Of a DNA stretch of 64,000 nt, positions 25,227 through 33,597 are shown piece by piece (within the stretch, counting starts at the first letter, position 1; each line of letters opens with the position of its first letter). Source of the stretch: RUG420 sp045642465 (lineage in GTDB: Bacteria; Bacillota; Clostridia; Oscillospirales; Acutalibacteraceae). The stretch is from assembly GCA_045642465.1 (NCBI GenBank), contig JAZUIY010000016.1, positions 186,001-250,000 on the forward strand. Reading direction: 5' to 3'. The notes beneath the pieces were generated by a model, which ran no database searches, was not told the DNA's origin, and saw only the letters and a list, made by a program, of their open reading frames with translations. A program made the position numbers and the translations under genes.

Positions 25227-25329
25227 AATCTCGCAATTTGAAAAAAGGCGCCTTTTTGGGGTGCTCAACATGGCTTAGGTTAGCCAATATCTGTTCATTT
25301 GATAGTAATGAATTTAGAGAGGTTACATT

Positions 25330-25593
25330 ATGTACGTAAAAAGTGTTAAAGTTCAGAATCAGGTAGGTCTTCATGCTCGCCCAGCAACCTTCTTCATCCA
25401 GAAGGCAAATGAATTCAAGTCTTCTATTTGGGTTGAAAAGGATGAACGTAGAGTAAATGCTAAGTCTCTTCTGGGTGTACTTTCCCTTGGTATCATGGGT
25501 GGTACTGAAATCCGCATCATGGCCGGTGGCTCTGATGAAGAAGAAGCTGTAGAAGCTTTGGTAGCTCTTGTTGAATCTGGCTTCGCTGAATAA
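25330..25593 (+). CDS. ptsH: Phosphocarrier protein HPr
   Basis: This 87-residue HPr carries phosphate from enzyme I to PTS sugar permeases. QVGLHARPATFF contains the active histidine, so it is HPr and not Crh. A regulatory serine lies in NAKSLLGVLSLGI, the target of HPr kinase in Bacillota, allowing a role in carbon catabolite control. It is single-gene: own promoter, own terminator. ptsI is not in the window. Confidence 0.95.
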   Translation: MYVKSVKVQNQVGLHARPATFFIQKANEFKSSIWVEKDERRVNAKSLLGVLSLGIMGGTEIRIMAGGSDEEEAVEALVALVESGFAE

Positions 25594-25612
25594 TTTTTTA
25601 CGTTTGCCTATT

Positions 25613-25643
25613 AGCGCACTGCTTTCTTGCAGTGCGCTTTTTT
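25613..25643 (+). terminator. Intrinsic terminator after ptsH
   Basis: AGCGCACTGC / GCAGTGCGCT with loop TTTCTT and TTTTTT. A TATACT just after it may start uvrC transcription. Confidence 0.85.
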
Positions 25644-25674
25644 GTTATACTTGACCCTAAAGGAGGTGAAGAAT

Positions 25675-27546
25675 ATGGCCAATGAACGAATGGACCTGTT
25701 GCGGAAAAAAGCCATGGGTCTGCCAATGGCCCCAGGGGTCTACATTATGAAAGACACCAAAGGGGAAATCATTTATATTGGTAAGGCCAAAGTGCTGCGG
25801 AACCGGGTCAGTCAGTATTTCGGTTCCCAAAATACCCACGCCACCAAAGTGCGCCGTATGGTAGAGCACGTTTATGACTTTGACTATATTCTCACCACCA
25901 GTGAATTTGAGGCTCTCATTTTGGAGTGCTCTCTCATCAAACAGCACCAGCCTCATTACAACATTCTGTTAAAGGACTCCAAGGGGTATTGCTACATTAA
26001 AATAACCGACGAACCTTGGCGCCGCTTACAGTTTACCTACCATAAAGTGGATGACGGTTCCAAATACTTAGGGCCTTATATCAGTTCCTTTGTGGTAACC
26101 CAGTCTTTGGATGCAGCCCGGAAAATCTTCAAATTGCCGCAGTGCAATTTGACCTTCCCGTGCAGCACCTATAACCGCCGTCCGTGCCTCAACTTCCACA
26201 TGAACCAGTGCAACGCCCCTTGCTGCGGAAAAGTCAGCAAAGAGGTTTATGACGCTTCCATAGACGAGGCCATTGCCTTCTTAAAGGGCGGCACCAAAGA
26301 GTACCTTTCCAAGTTGGAAGAACGGATGGAACGGTATGCTGAGGACCTGGAATTTGAAAAGGCGGCGGAAGTCAGAGACACCATCTCCGCCATCAAACGG
26401 TTAAACGACCGGCAGAAGGTCATCTTCTCCGGCTCGGATACAGAAGACGTATTTGCCTTGGCCAGGGAAGAGGAGAAAATCTGCTTCCATGTACTTCGCT
26501 TTACCGAAGGACAACTTACCGACAGTGAACACTTCTTTATAGATATGGAAGACACCCTGGAACAGACCCGTACCGAAATGCTGGAACGCTTTTACATGCT
26601 GCGGGAAGACATTCCGGAAAAGATCATCTTAGACGGCCCGTTGGAAGACAACGACCTGTTGGCCCAGTGGCTTTCCGACAAACTGGGAAAGAAGGTTTCC
26701 ATTGTCATTCCACAGAAGGGCCGCCAGTTCGAACTAATGAACATGGCCAAGTCCAACGCATATGAACAGTTGGCGCAAACCCACAAGCAGACCAAGCGGG
26801 ATACCGCTGTCATTGAACTGGGAGAACTGCTGGGACTGCCAAAGCCACCGGAATATATTGAAAGTTACGACATTTCCCACACCGCCGGTGCCGACGCCGT
26901 AGGCGGCATGGTGGTCTTCAAAAACGGGGTACCGCTGAAGAGCGACTACCGCAAGTTCATTATTAAAGAAGCTGAGGGCGGCGACGACTATGGCGCCATG
27001 CACGAAGTGCTGACCCGCCGCTTCACCCACTATTTAGAAGAGCAGGAGAAATTTGAAGCCTCCGGCGTAGAAGACCTCCAGCAGTCGGCAGGCGGCTTTG
27101 CACGCCTTCCGGATTTGATCCTCATGGACGGTGGCTTAGGCCAAGTCCACGCAGCGGAAGAGGTGCTGAAAACCCTGGGACTTTCTGTCCCGGTTTTCGG
27201 TATGGTGAAGGACAGCAAGCACCGCACTCGGGCTATTACCTCGGACGGCGGTGAAATTGCCATTGCTGCCACCCGTAAGGTTTATACCTTGGTGACTGCC
27301 GTGCAGGATGAAGTACATCGCTTCGCCATTTCCTTCCACCACGCCAAGCACAGCAAAAATGCCCGTCACAGTGAATTGACGGACATTCCGGGCATTGGCG
27401 AGAAGAAAGCAGCCACCCTGATGAAGGAACTGAAAACCATGGATGCCATTAAGCGGGCAGACATAGATACCCTGGCCAAACTGCCGGGAATTTCCACCAA
27501 AGATGCGGTGGCCATCAAGTCCTATTTCAATTTTGACAAACGGTAG
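25675..27546 (+). CDS. uvrC: Excinuclease ABC subunit C
   Basis: This 623-residue UvrC makes both incisions in nucleotide excision repair. It has an N-terminal GIY-YIG nuclease (GVYIMKD and EIIYIGKAK), a cysteine cluster in CNLTFPCS and NQCNAPCCG, a UVR motif near residue 210, an RNase H-like nuclease with ESYDISHTAG and a C-terminal helix-hairpin-helix (DIPGIGEKKAATLM). The start at 25675 follows AAGGAGGTGA; an extension to 25627 crosses the ptsH terminator and is rejected. Confidence 0.95.
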   Translation: MANERMDLLRKKAMGLPMAPGVYIMKDTKGEIIYIGKAKVLRNRVSQYFGSQNTHATKVRRMVEHVYDFDYILTTSEFEALILECSLIKQHQPHYNILLKDSKGYCYIKITDEPWRRLQFTYHKVDDGSKYLGPYISSFVVTQSLDAARKIFKLPQCNLTFPCSTYNRRPCLNFHMNQCNAPCCGKVSKEVYDASIDEAIAFLKGGTKEYLSKLEERMERYAEDLEFEKAAEVRDTISAIKRLNDRQKVIFSGSDTEDVFALAREEEKICFHVLRFTEGQLTDSEHFFIDMEDTLEQTRTEMLERFYMLREDIPEKIILDGPLEDNDLLAQWLSDKLGKKVSIVIPQKGRQFELMNMAKSNAYEQLAQTHKQTKRDTAVIELGELLGLPKPPEYIESYDISHTAGADAVGGMVVFKNGVPLKSDYRKFIIKEAEGGDDYGAMHEVLTRRFTHYLEEQEKFEASGVEDLQQSAGGFARLPDLILMDGGLGQVHAAEEVLKTLGLSVPVFGMVKDSKHRTRAITSDGGEIAIAATRKVYTLVTAVQDEVHRFAISFHHAKHSKNARHSELTDIPGIGEKKAATLMKELKTMDAIKRADIDTLAKLPGISTKDAVAIKSYFNFDKR

Positions 27547-27590
27547 CCATATCACTATAATGTTTTTGCTTTTGAAAGGAGGGGAGAACC

Positions 27591-28145
27591 GTGCGCGTAA
27601 TCACCGGAATTGCCCGTGGACGCAAGTTATCCACACCGGAAGGATTGGATGTCCGTCCAACCACCGACAAGGTAAAAGAGTCCATGTTTAATATTGTGCA
27701 GTTCGACCTGCCGGGGAGCAAAGTCCTTGACCTGTTTGCCGGTTCCGGCCAGTTGGGTATTGAAGCCCTTAGCCGCGGTGCCGCCTACTGTACCTTTGTA
27801 GACAGCAGTGCCTACTCTCTGACTTTCGTGAAAGACAACCTGGAACATACTGGGCTCATGAATCACGGAGCGGTGGTAAAGAATGAAGACTGCATCAGTT
27901 TCCTGCAGAAGAGCAAGGACACCTTTGATGTAGCATTCCTAGACCCGCCATACCGCAAACAGATGATGAATGCGGTATTGCCTTTACTGGCTCCCCGCAT
28001 GTCAGATCAGGGCGTCATTGTCTGTGAATCTGCCATAGAGGAAGAACTGCCGAAAGAGGCAGGAAACTTAGCCATTTACCGTGAATACAATTACGGCAAG
28101 ATTAAGCTTACCGTTTACCGTGTAAAGGAGGACGAAGATGCGTAA
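27591..28145 (+). CDS. rsmD: 16S rRNA (guanine966-N2)-methyltransferase RsmD
   Basis: This 184-residue methyltransferase opens RVITGIARGRKL and contains RPTTDKVKESMFNI, the SAM-binding DLFAGSGQLGIEALSRG and the catalytic DPPY. The start is GTG at 27591 behind AAAGGAGGGGAG. It overlaps coaD by eight bases. The rsmD-coaD pairing is common in Bacillota. Confidence 0.93.
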   Translation: MRVITGIARGRKLSTPEGLDVRPTTDKVKESMFNIVQFDLPGSKVLDLFAGSGQLGIEALSRGAAYCTFVDSSAYSLTFVKDNLEHTGLMNHGAVVKNEDCISFLQKSKDTFDVAFLDPPYRKQMMNAVLPLLAPRMSDQGVIVCESAIEEELPKEAGNLAIYREYNYGKIKLTVYRVKEDEDA

Positions 28146-28644
28146 AGTCATTTGTCCTGGCTCCTTTGACCCGATTACCAATGGTCACTTAGATGTTATT
28201 GAACGAGCCGCAAATCTGTTCGATGAAGTGGTTGTGGTTGTTATGACCAACTACAACAAGATGGGAAGCTATACCTTCTCCGAAGAAGAACGGGCAGAAT
28301 TAATCCGAAAAAGCACGTCACATTTGGGCAACGTGTCTGTTGACATTTATGGCGGACTTTTGGCACAATATGCTAAAGAGAATAATATCAATATTATTGT
28401 AAAAGGACTGCGTGCAGTATCTGACTTTGAGGACGAGTTTCAGCAGTCTATTGCCAACCGCCATATAGATGGTTCGTTGGAAACCGTGTTCATCCCGTGT
28501 AGAGAAAAGAACATGTTTTTAAGCTCAAGTGTCGTTAGACAGGTGGGCACCATGGGAGGAGACATTACCGCTTTCGTTCCGGAAGTGGTAGCAAAGGATA
28601 TTAGTGAAAGATTAAGAAGGGATACAAATCATGGCACAGTTTGA
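28138..28644 (+). CDS. coaD: Phosphopantetheine adenylyltransferase
   Basis: This 168-residue enzyme carries out the penultimate step of coenzyme A synthesis. GSFDPITNGHLDVI holds the nucleotidyltransferase T/HxGH motif, and a conserved C-terminal KNMFLSSSVVRQ binds ATP. AAGGAGG precedes the ATG inside rsmD. Its last 14 bases overlap the next gene. Confidence 0.95.
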   Translation: MRKVICPGSFDPITNGHLDVIERAANLFDEVVVVVMTNYNKMGSYTFSEEERAELIRKSTSHLGNVSVDIYGGLLAQYAKENNINIIVKGLRAVSDFEDEFQQSIANRHIDGSLETVFIPCREKNMFLSSSVVRQVGTMGGDITAFVPEVVAKDISERLRRDTNHGTV

Positions 28645-29464
28645 AAACTATCTTGATGAATTAGAAGAATTATTAGACAACGCGAAAGTCCGTGGCGCTA
28701 AAGTTACCTTAATGGAAGAAGACCTTCGTCAGATTTTAGACGACATGCGTTCTGAAATTCCGGAAGAAATTAAGCAGGCTCGCATTGTTGCTGCTGAACG
28801 CCGTGAAATCATGGAACGTGCTGAAAACGAAGCACACCAGATTGTGGAAGACGCTCGCGTAAAGGGCCGTGACCTTCTTGCAGAAGCAGAAAGCCATTCT
28901 TCTTCCCTGACCGAAGAAACCAACGCAAAGACTGCCAGTGCTTTGGAAGAAGCTAAGAATACCGCAGACTCCACTGTACAGCAGGCTCACGACAACGCTG
29001 TAACCATGTTGACCGCTGCCCGTGAAAAGGTAGATGCTATGGTTACCGAATCCAACGTCGTAAAAGAATCCAAGATTATGGCTGCTACCATTAAGGCAGA
29101 AGCAGATCAGGTTCTTACCGAAGCTCAGAAGAGCGCTGAAACCAATGTTGCTGAAGCTACCGCTAAGGCAGAAACCATTGTTTCTGAAGCAGTAGAACAG
29201 TCCAAGACCATCTTGGCTGAAGCACAGGCTCAGGCTGACAAAATCCTCAAGGATGCCAACTTTGCCGCTCAGGCAAAGGTAGAAGCTGCTACCAAGTGGG
29301 CTCTGGATCTTCAGAGCAGCGTAGGCAAGTACGTTACCGACCTTGCTAAGGAAGCTGAATACCGCATTACCAGAAGCCTTAACGAAATCCATGCGCTTCA
29401 GGAAAATGTTCAGAAAGCCAACGACAAGGCCGCTGAAAAGCGTAACTCTGCTCCACAGCAGTAA
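28631..29464 (+). CDS. Alanine/glutamate-rich coiled-coil protein (ATP synthase H-subunit-like)
   Basis: This 277-residue protein is almost entirely predicted helix. A first segment (1-45) opens FENYLDELEELLDNA, then a long coiled coil rich in Ala, Glu and Lys with repeated AEA-type heptads follows (about 55-240). It has no signal peptide or membrane segment. Similar proteins following coaD in Clostridia are annotated as ATPase or V-ATPase H-like, a name from composition and not function. It may be a DivIVA/GpsB-like scaffold; that is only a possibility. Its start overlaps coaD, and a terminator follows. Confidence 0.7.
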   Translation: MAQFENYLDELEELLDNAKVRGAKVTLMEEDLRQILDDMRSEIPEEIKQARIVAAERREIMERAENEAHQIVEDARVKGRDLLAEAESHSSSLTEETNAKTASALEEAKNTADSTVQQAHDNAVTMLTAAREKVDAMVTESNVVKESKIMAATIKAEADQVLTEAQKSAETNVAEATAKAETIVSEAVEQSKTILAEAQAQADKILKDANFAAQAKVEAATKWALDLQSSVGKYVTDLAKEAEYRITRSLNEIHALQENVQKANDKAAEKRNSAPQQ

Positions 29465-29475
29465 ACTGAATGAAC

Positions 29476-29503
29476 GGGCGGTGCAGCTGCATCGCCCTTT
29501 TTT
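29476..29503 (+). terminator. Intrinsic terminator after the coiled-coil gene
   Basis: GGGCGGTGCA / TGCATCGCCC, a near-perfect self-complementary stem followed by TTTTTT. Confidence 0.8.
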
Positions 29504-29529
29504 ATTGTCTAAGAAAGGAGGGCTCTTCT

Positions 29530-30228
29530 ATGAGACTGGATAAAACCATTGCTTCCCAGGGCACCTACAGCAGAAAAGAAGTAAAAGAACTGCTTCGGAA
29601 GTCCCGGGTGACGGTGAACGGCACCGTGGTGAAAGACCCGGGTACCAATGTGAACCCGGAAGAAGTGGAAATTGCCATAGACGGAACCTTGCTTTCTTAT
29701 CAGGAACACGTATACCTTATGCTGAACAAACCCAAAGGGGTGGTCAGCGCTACAGAGGACAGAAGTCAAAAGACGGTGCTGGATTTGGTGCCGGAGGACC
29801 TGTCCCGTCCGGGCCTATTCCCTGCGGGCCGGCTGGACCGGGACACTACCGGCTTCATTCTGCTGACAGACGACGGTGACTTTGCGCACCGTATCCTGTC
29901 ACCGAAGAACCACATCCGCAAGACCTACGTAGCCCTGCTGGACCACCCGTTGTCTCCGGAAGACATTGCCGTCTTGGAAGAGGGCGTGCTCCTTGGCGAC
30001 GGCACCGAATGCCTTCCGGCTGAAATTGAACTGCTGGGGGACACCATGGTGCAAATAAGCATTTGTGAAGGAAAATACCATCAAATTAAGCGAATGTTTG
30101 CTGCCAGAGGCAATGAAGTGAAGGAATTAATGCGAACCCATATGGGCGCTTTGGAACTGGACCCCGATTTAGAGGAAGGACAATGCCGACCGCTATATTT
30201 AGGGGAGAAAGAACAGATTACAAACTAG
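29530..30228 (+). CDS. rsuA: 16S rRNA pseudouridine synthase, RsuA family
   Basis: This 232-residue enzyme has an N-terminal S4 RNA-binding domain (RLDKTIASQGTYSRKEVKELL) and a pseudouridine synthase domain with catalytic aspartate in AGRLDRDTTGFILLT. The downstream HRILSPKNHIRKTY is closer to RsuA than to RluB/RluE. The start at 29530 follows AAAGGAGGG; the frame extends to 29470 across the terminator and is rejected. It is single-gene. Confidence 0.88.
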   Translation: MRLDKTIASQGTYSRKEVKELLRKSRVTVNGTVVKDPGTNVNPEEVEIAIDGTLLSYQEHVYLMLNKPKGVVSATEDRSQKTVLDLVPEDLSRPGLFPAGRLDRDTTGFILLTDDGDFAHRILSPKNHIRKTYVALLDHPLSPEDIAVLEEGVLLGDGTECLPAEIELLGDTMVQISICEGKYHQIKRMFAARGNEVKELMRTHMGALELDPDLEEGQCRPLYLGEKEQITN

Positions 30229-30243
30229 GTATTGGTCATTTTT

Positions 30244-30277
30244 ACGGCACTTTTCTAGAGAGAAGTGCCGCATTTTT
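30244..30277 (+). terminator. Intrinsic terminator after rsuA
   Basis: CGGCACTT / AAGTGCCG with a ten-base loop and a CATTTTT tract; a weaker T run than the others. Confidence 0.65.
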
Positions 30278-30343
30278 CTGTCAAAATGCACCATGAAAGG
30301 GTCACTTTTTGGTCAATATTATGAATACATATGCAAATTAGCA

Positions 30344-30372
30344 TTGATTTTTGGTATTCTATTGTGTAAAAT
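30344..30372 (+). promoter_or_regulatory. Promoter of the CdaR-like regulator
   Basis: TTGATT (30344-30349), 17 bases, TAAAAT (30367-30372), about 75 bases before the ATG. Confidence 0.6.
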
Positions 30373-30446
30373 GTAGAAGAATCAATGCAACAAATTGCAC
30401 AAAACTGTGCATTCTTAAAGTTTTGGACAAACAGGGAGGCAGAGTA

Positions 30447-31532
30447 ATGGCTAACAGACTCTTCCAAGGTGTCATTCATCAGATGAAAGATGCCATTGAC
30501 AGACCAGCCGGTGTCATTGATGAAACCGGTTCTGTTATTTCATGTAGTGAACTGGAACGCATCGGCGAATCCGTGAAGGTAAACCTGAACGAAATCTTCG
30601 CTTCTTCCGACCCAGTCAGCCTGGATGGGGTTACTTATCAGGCTTTCGGGTTCCGTCTCAGCCATGAATACGCTGTATTCGTAGACGGGGATGACGCTCT
30701 GGCAGAAAGCTACGTTAAAATTCTTGCCGTTGCTCTTCGTAGCATCAAGCAGTTCTATGACGAAAAGTATGACCGCAGCAACTTTGTAAAGAATGTAATT
30801 CTCGACAACATTCTTCCTGGGGACATCTACATTAAAGCTAGAGAACTTCACTTTAATAACGATGCAACCCGTGCCGTACTTCTCATCCGTGTCAACGGTG
30901 GGGAAGACGCCGCTGTTTACGACATCATCCAGAACTTGTTCCCAGACAAGAACAAGGACTTTGTTATCAATATTTCCGAAACCGACATTGCATTGGTAAA
31001 AGAAGTTCGTAACGACATTGACCCAAGAGACTTGGAAAAACTGGCTAGAAGTATTTCCGATGCCTTGAGCTCTGAATTCTACAGCAGCGCACAGGTAGGT
31101 ATTGGTACTTCCGTTGTTGGTATCCGTGACCTTTCCCGTTCTTTGAAGGAAGCACAGGTTGCTTTGGAAGTAGGGAAGGTATTTGACACCGAAAAGGACA
31201 TTGTCTCCTATGACAACTTAGGGATTGCCCGTCTGATTTATCAGCTGCCAACCACCCTTTGTGAAATGTTCTTGCAGGAAGTCTTTAAGAGAGGCTCTAT
31301 TGACAGTCTGGATCAGGAAACCCTGTTCACCATTCAGCGTTTCTTCGAAAACAACCTGAACGTTTCCGAAACTTCCAGAAAACTGTTCGTTCACCGTAAC
31401 ACTTTGGTTTACCGCTTGGAAAAAATCAAGAAGTTTACCGGTTTGGACCTGCGCGAATTTGATGACGCCATTGTCTTCAAAGTAGCTCTTATGGTTAAAA
31501 AGTACTTGGATTCCAATCCAACCAAGTTCTAA
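30447..31532 (+). CDS. CdaR/PucR family transcriptional regulator
   Basis: This 361-residue regulator has the start at 30447 behind AGGGAGG. The N-terminal part (1-120) resembles a sensory region (RPAGVIDETGSVISCS). A GGDEF-like central region follows, and the C-terminal PucR helix-turn-helix ends with ETSRKLFVHRNTLVYRLEKI near residue 310. This is the layout of sugar-diacid regulator-like proteins. It stands alone between terminators, so no target operon is shown by context. The ligand is unknown. Confidence 0.82.
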   Translation: MANRLFQGVIHQMKDAIDRPAGVIDETGSVISCSELERIGESVKVNLNEIFASSDPVSLDGVTYQAFGFRLSHEYAVFVDGDDALAESYVKILAVALRSIKQFYDEKYDRSNFVKNVILDNILPGDIYIKARELHFNNDATRAVLLIRVNGGEDAAVYDIIQNLFPDKNKDFVINISETDIALVKEVRNDIDPRDLEKLARSISDALSSEFYSSAQVGIGTSVVGIRDLSRSLKEAQVALEVGKVFDTEKDIVSYDNLGIARLIYQLPTTLCEMFLQEVFKRGSIDSLDQETLFTIQRFFENNLNVSETSRKLFVHRNTLVYRLEKIKKFTGLDLREFDDAIVFKVALMVKKYLDSNPTKF

Positions 31533-31560
31533 GCTCAAAAAATTTCATAAAACAAAGAAA

Positions 31561-31588
31561 AAAGGTTACATTTTTTGTAACCTTTTTT
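31561..31588 (+). terminator. Intrinsic terminator after the CdaR-like gene
   Basis: AAAGGTTACA / TGTAACCTTT with a TTTTT loop and T run. A TATAAT at 31600-31605 just downstream may be the -10 for ftsE, without a clear -35. Confidence 0.85.
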
Positions 31589-31694
31589 GTATTTTGTGTT
31601 ATAATACCCACGTGTGGTGTATATCTAGTGGAATCACATAAAATCATGTTTATTTTGCTTGCTTACATAGATAGTTTTTACAGGAGTAGAAAAG

Positions 31695-32621
31695 ATGATT
31701 GAATTCAGAAATGTTTCTAAGGTGTATGACAATGGCACCGTGGCATTGAAGAATGTAAATCTCCGCATTGACCGCGGGGAATTCGTCTTCATTGTTGGCG
31801 CATCCGGTGCCGGTAAGAGTACCTTTCTGAAAACCATCATGCGTGAGGAAGTCCCTTCTTCCGGTTCTGTCATGATCAACAATTATGACCTGACCCGCAT
31901 GACCAAAAAGGAAATCCCTTATTACCGTCGTACCCTGGGCATCGTATTCCAGGACTTCCGTCTCATCCAGACCATGTCCGTATATGACAACGTAGCATTC
32001 GCTATGCGTGTTATCGGTGCCGGCGAAAAAGAAATTAAAAAGAGAGTTCCGTATGTACTGAGTTTGGTCGGCTTGCAGGAAAAAGCAAACTGCCTTCCAA
32101 ACGAAATCTCCGGTGGGGAACAGCAGCGTGTTGCCTTGGCCCGTGCTTTGGTCAACAATGCAAACACCATTATTGCTGACGAACCGACCGGTAACGTAGA
32201 CCCGGAAATGTCTTTTGAAATTGTGGATTTGCTGAATCGCATTAACGAAACCGGCACCACAGTTATTATGGTTACCCATGAACACGAACTGGTAAAACAG
32301 TTTAACCACCGCATTGTGGTCATTGACAACGGTGAAATTGTCTCCGACATGGCCAACGGCGGCGTGGTGGAATATCAGGGCGCAGCCAAAGGCTACCAGC
32401 CGGTATCCAACGTAACCACCATGAAGACCATTACCCTGAACGTTCCGAAGGAAACCAAAAAGCCGGAAGAACCGAACCCGGAAATGGACCCTAGCGTATA
32501 TGAAAACAACTCTACCGCAGTGGTAGATGAATTAATTGCAGATGTAGCTCCGGACTTTGATTACGGCAAGTACTTCGATGATCTCAGCGCATCCCTGAAG
32601 GGAGGCAGTGACCGTGACTAA
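31695..32621 (+). CDS. ftsE: Cell division ATP-binding protein FtsE (extended C-terminus)
   Basis: This 308-residue ABC ATPase pairs with FtsX to control peptidoglycan hydrolases at division. Walker A is GASGAGKST, signature SGGEQQR, Walker B TIIADEPTGN and switch His in VTHEHE. FtsE is usually about 220-230 residues. Here a tail of about 75 residues follows that is acidic and proline-rich (PEEPNPEMDP) and ends with a DFDYGKYFDDL segment. ftsX overlaps the end by eight bases. Confidence 0.93.
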   Translation: MIEFRNVSKVYDNGTVALKNVNLRIDRGEFVFIVGASGAGKSTFLKTIMREEVPSSGSVMINNYDLTRMTKKEIPYYRRTLGIVFQDFRLIQTMSVYDNVAFAMRVIGAGEKEIKKRVPYVLSLVGLQEKANCLPNEISGGEQQRVALARALVNNANTIIADEPTGNVDPEMSFEIVDLLNRINETGTTVIMVTHEHELVKQFNHRIVVIDNGEIVSDMANGGVVEYQGAAKGYQPVSNVTTMKTITLNVPKETKKPEEPNPEMDPSVYENNSTAVVDELIADVAPDFDYGKYFDDLSASLKGGSDRD

Positions 32622-33597
32622 AGAAGTAAAGCGTACTCCTGCTAAGAAGCCGTCCGGCCAGAAAGCAGCTACCAACAAGAAGAATTCCCTGAACTTGGGT
32701 TATTTGACCAAGGAAGGGGTTCGCAACGTTTGGGCAAACAGACTTATGTCCTTTGCTTCCGTTGCTGTTTTGACCTCTTGTCTTTTGATTGTCGGCTTGG
32801 CTATTATGCTCTATGCCAACATTAATGTGGCTTTGGAATCCGTAGAAGACCAGAGTGTTATTATGGTTTACCTGGAAGACACGGTAACCGAAACCGACAT
32901 TGCAAAAGTAGGTCAGGACATCCGTATGATTTCTGACGTAGAAAATGCAGAATTCATTTCCAAAGAACAGGCTTATCAGGAACAGCTGAAAGAACTGGGT
33001 GACGATGCCGCCTTAATGGAAGGTTTGCAGACCAACCCGTTGCCGGATGCTTACTCCGTTAACCTGAAGAACTTGGAAAACTACGACAATATTGTTGAAA
33101 ACCTGAAAGCCGTGGATTGTGTTTCCAGCGTACGCGGAAACTCCGACTTGGCAGCTCAGGTAAAAGAACTGAAGAGAGCCATTACCATTGTCTGCATTGG
33201 TATGATTGCCATTCTTTTGGTTGTATCCTTGTTTATCATTTCCAACACCGTACGTGTTACCATGTACAACCGTCGTTTGGAAATCAACATCATGAAGGCA
33301 GTAGGTGCCACCAACTGGTTTATCCGCTGGCCATTCATCATTGAGGGTATGGTTATCGGTGCCATTTCCGGTGTCCTGTCAGAACTGTTGGTATTTGCCC
33401 TATACCAGTTGACCATGTCTGCCGTAGGCGGCCTGTTCGACGTACTGGGCAGTGACCCACTTTCCTTTGCCTCTTACGCAATCCCAATGCTCATCTGCTT
33501 CATTTTGGTGGGCGTATTGGCCGGTACCATTGGCTCTATTGTTTCCATGTCCCGTTATCTTAAGGAACAGGAGGGCTTGATTGATGAAACACACTAA
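32614..33597 (+). CDS. ftsX: Cell division protein FtsX
   Basis: This 327-residue membrane subunit has a basic Lys/Pro/Ala-rich N-terminus, one membrane segment near 40-65, a large external loop (about 70-185) that contacts hydrolases, then three membrane segments. The start is taken as GTG at 32614, eight bases after GGAGG; another GTG at 32608 is only two bases from it. It overlaps ftsE and the following M23 gene, so the three act as one operon. Confidence 0.92.
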   Translation: MTKEVKRTPAKKPSGQKAATNKKNSLNLGYLTKEGVRNVWANRLMSFASVAVLTSCLLIVGLAIMLYANINVALESVEDQSVIMVYLEDTVTETDIAKVGQDIRMISDVENAEFISKEQAYQEQLKELGDDAALMEGLQTNPLPDAYSVNLKNLENYDNIVENLKAVDCVSSVRGNSDLAAQVKELKRAITIVCIGMIAILLVVSLFIISNTVRVTMYNRRLEINIMKAVGATNWFIRWPFIIEGMVIGAISGVLSELLVFALYQLTMSAVGGLFDVLGSDPLSFASYAIPMLICFILVGVLAGTIGSIVSMSRYLKEQEGLIDETH

